From the NCBI GenBank assembly GCA_027003085.1, contig JALWYR010000190.1:1-14220 (forward strand): a stretch of 14,220 nt of DNA. The letters run 5' to 3'. Source of the DNA: Flavobacteriales bacterium (GTDB taxonomy: Bacteria > Bacteroidota > Bacteroidia > Flavobacteriales > Flavobacteriaceae). The translations under genes were made by a program, and so were the position numbers. Under the pieces are notes generated by a model. That model searched no databases, had not been told where the DNA came from, and saw nothing but the letters and a program-made list of their open reading frames with translations. Position 1 is the first letter of the stretch. Each line of letters begins with the position of its first letter. Positions 13,635 through 14,220 of this stretch are shown one piece after another.

Positions 13635-14220
13635 CGGTAGCCGCTTTATCCAATTTCCGGTTATAGCGCTTGGCCGCCTTGGCCGAGCCCCACACATTGC
13701 CCAAATAGAACGAAACGCCGAATCCGGCAAAAATCCATCCGTGCACGCTGCGCACGCCTTGCTTGCGAAAACCCCGCCAGGCCTGCCAGGCATTGAGTCC
13801 CACAAAAAGGAAGCTCATAAAGGCATCGCCGTAGTCCTTGGTATAAACCTTTCCCAAACCCGGCACCACCGCCGAAAGCCCGGCCGCCAAAAGCGGACTT
13901 TTGTTCCGGTGTTCCAACCGGCGTTGGGCCACCAAACCGAACTGATGAAAAACCGGATCGCGTAAAATATTTTCCCGCCGCCTGTATTGCTCCAAACCGT
14001 CTTTCCACTTTTTTTCGAGCAAGGTGATGCCCAGGTCCAAGGTGTGTTTTCGCACCGTGTCCAGGCGCGAAGCCCAAAGCCGCTTCCTTGCCGTGGCATA
14101 TTCACCGTTGAGCACATACAACTTGACCGCTTCTTTTTGGTAGGGAACCTGCAAGGAGTCGAAGTGCGGAAAAAACATTTCAAAATATCCCAACGCACGG
14201 TAATAATCCTTTTTCCCTTC
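13600..14220 (-). CDS. TPR/PGLGKVY membrane protein, 5' end outside the window
   Basis: The frame is open to the right edge, so the N-terminus is missing and only the last 206 residues are seen. A TTG codon at 14193 could be read as a start, but the sequence before it (DYYRALGYFEMFFPHF) continues a helical repeat and is clearly coding. TPR-like helices cover about 5-100 of the visible part. The C-terminal module is SAVVPGLGKVYTKDYGDA (116-133), a hydrophobic segment (about 134-149), GFRKQG, and a second hydrophobic segment (about 160-178), ending with a basic AKAAKRYNRKL. It shares the PGxGxxYxxD-x-F-GL pattern with the next gene, suggesting an ancient duplication or a common module. It resembles DUF5683-type proteins, and no enzyme motif is present. 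Confidence 0.8.
   Translation of the reverse strand, partial: EGKKDYYRALGYFEMFFPHFDSLQVPYQKEAVKLYVLNGEYATARKRLWASRLDTVRKHTLDLGITLLEKKWKDGLEQYRRRENILRDPVFHQFGLVAQRRLEHRNKSPLLAAGLSAVVPGLGKVYTKDYGDAFMSFLFVGLNAWQAWRGFRKQGVRSVHGWIFAGFGVSFYLGNVWGSAKAAKRYNRKLDKAATDEVRAVFEYNL

Noticed and set aside
13635..13805. Longer N-terminus for the 12774-13634 gene
   Set aside because: The extension lies in the coding region of the preceding gene and would bury the signal peptide that starts at 13634.
1..14220. CRISPR array, prophage, defence island, tRNA or rRNA
   Set aside because: There are no regularly spaced identical repeats, no phage, integrase, transposase or Cas motifs in any credible frame, and no cloverleaf or rRNA-like sequence was recognised.

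Overview
The window comes from a member of the Bacteroidota. The evidence is a TonB-dependent receptor with an N-terminal carboxypeptidase-regulatory-like domain followed by a DUF5689 surface-type lipoprotein, promoters of the TAnnTTTG type (at 2830, 4217 and 10333), A-rich leaders without clear Shine-Dalgarno sequences, and efp next to sucD. Genus and species cannot be read from the window. The genes are moderately GC-rich, apart from one AT-rich lipoprotein gene at 381-893.

Layout. (1) 1-1278 is an accessory stretch: a GC-rich dispersed repeat (R1, from about 43), a small AT-rich lipoprotein gene on the minus strand, and a second GC-rich element (R2, 987-1229) touching the sucD terminator. 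(2) 1279-2807 on the minus strand holds efp and sucD, each with its own intrinsic terminator. (3) 3155-4096 is mdh (malate dehydrogenase), with a strong terminator. (4) 4265-9178 is a two-gene operon of a 934-residue TonB-dependent receptor and a 695-residue lipoprotein (two DUF5689 repeats plus a choice-of-anchor-J-like domain). It has its own promoter, enclosed by a perfect 9-bp inverted repeat, and its own terminator. (5) 9227-10358 is 1.1 kb without a gene, packed with repeats: a second R2 copy, a MITE-like inverted-repeat unit, an ATTCCC-N8-GGGAAT palindrome, a second R1 copy in reverse orientation, and nested hairpins. (6) 10359-11894 is gpmI (phosphoglycerate mutase). (7) 11902-14220 on the minus strand is a tightly overlapping three-gene operon of exported TPR-type proteins. 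Two of them share a C-terminal PGxGxxY membrane module, and the first runs off the right edge.

How it fits together. sucD and mdh are TCA-cycle genes, gpmI is glycolytic and efp supports translation, so the backbone is housekeeping. The receptor-lipoprotein pair looks like an outer-membrane uptake unit in which a DUF5689 lipoprotein takes the place usually held by SusD. Its substrate cannot be read from the sequence.

The most notable non-coding signal is the pair of R2 elements, about 240 bp each. Each begins in the T-tract of an intrinsic terminator with matching spacing, and each lies just downstream of an unrelated transcription unit. The R1 and R2 copies also form a mirror arrangement (R1-R2 ... 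R2-R1) around the sucD-to-lipoprotein block. I see no phage genes, transposase, CRISPR array, tRNA or rRNA.
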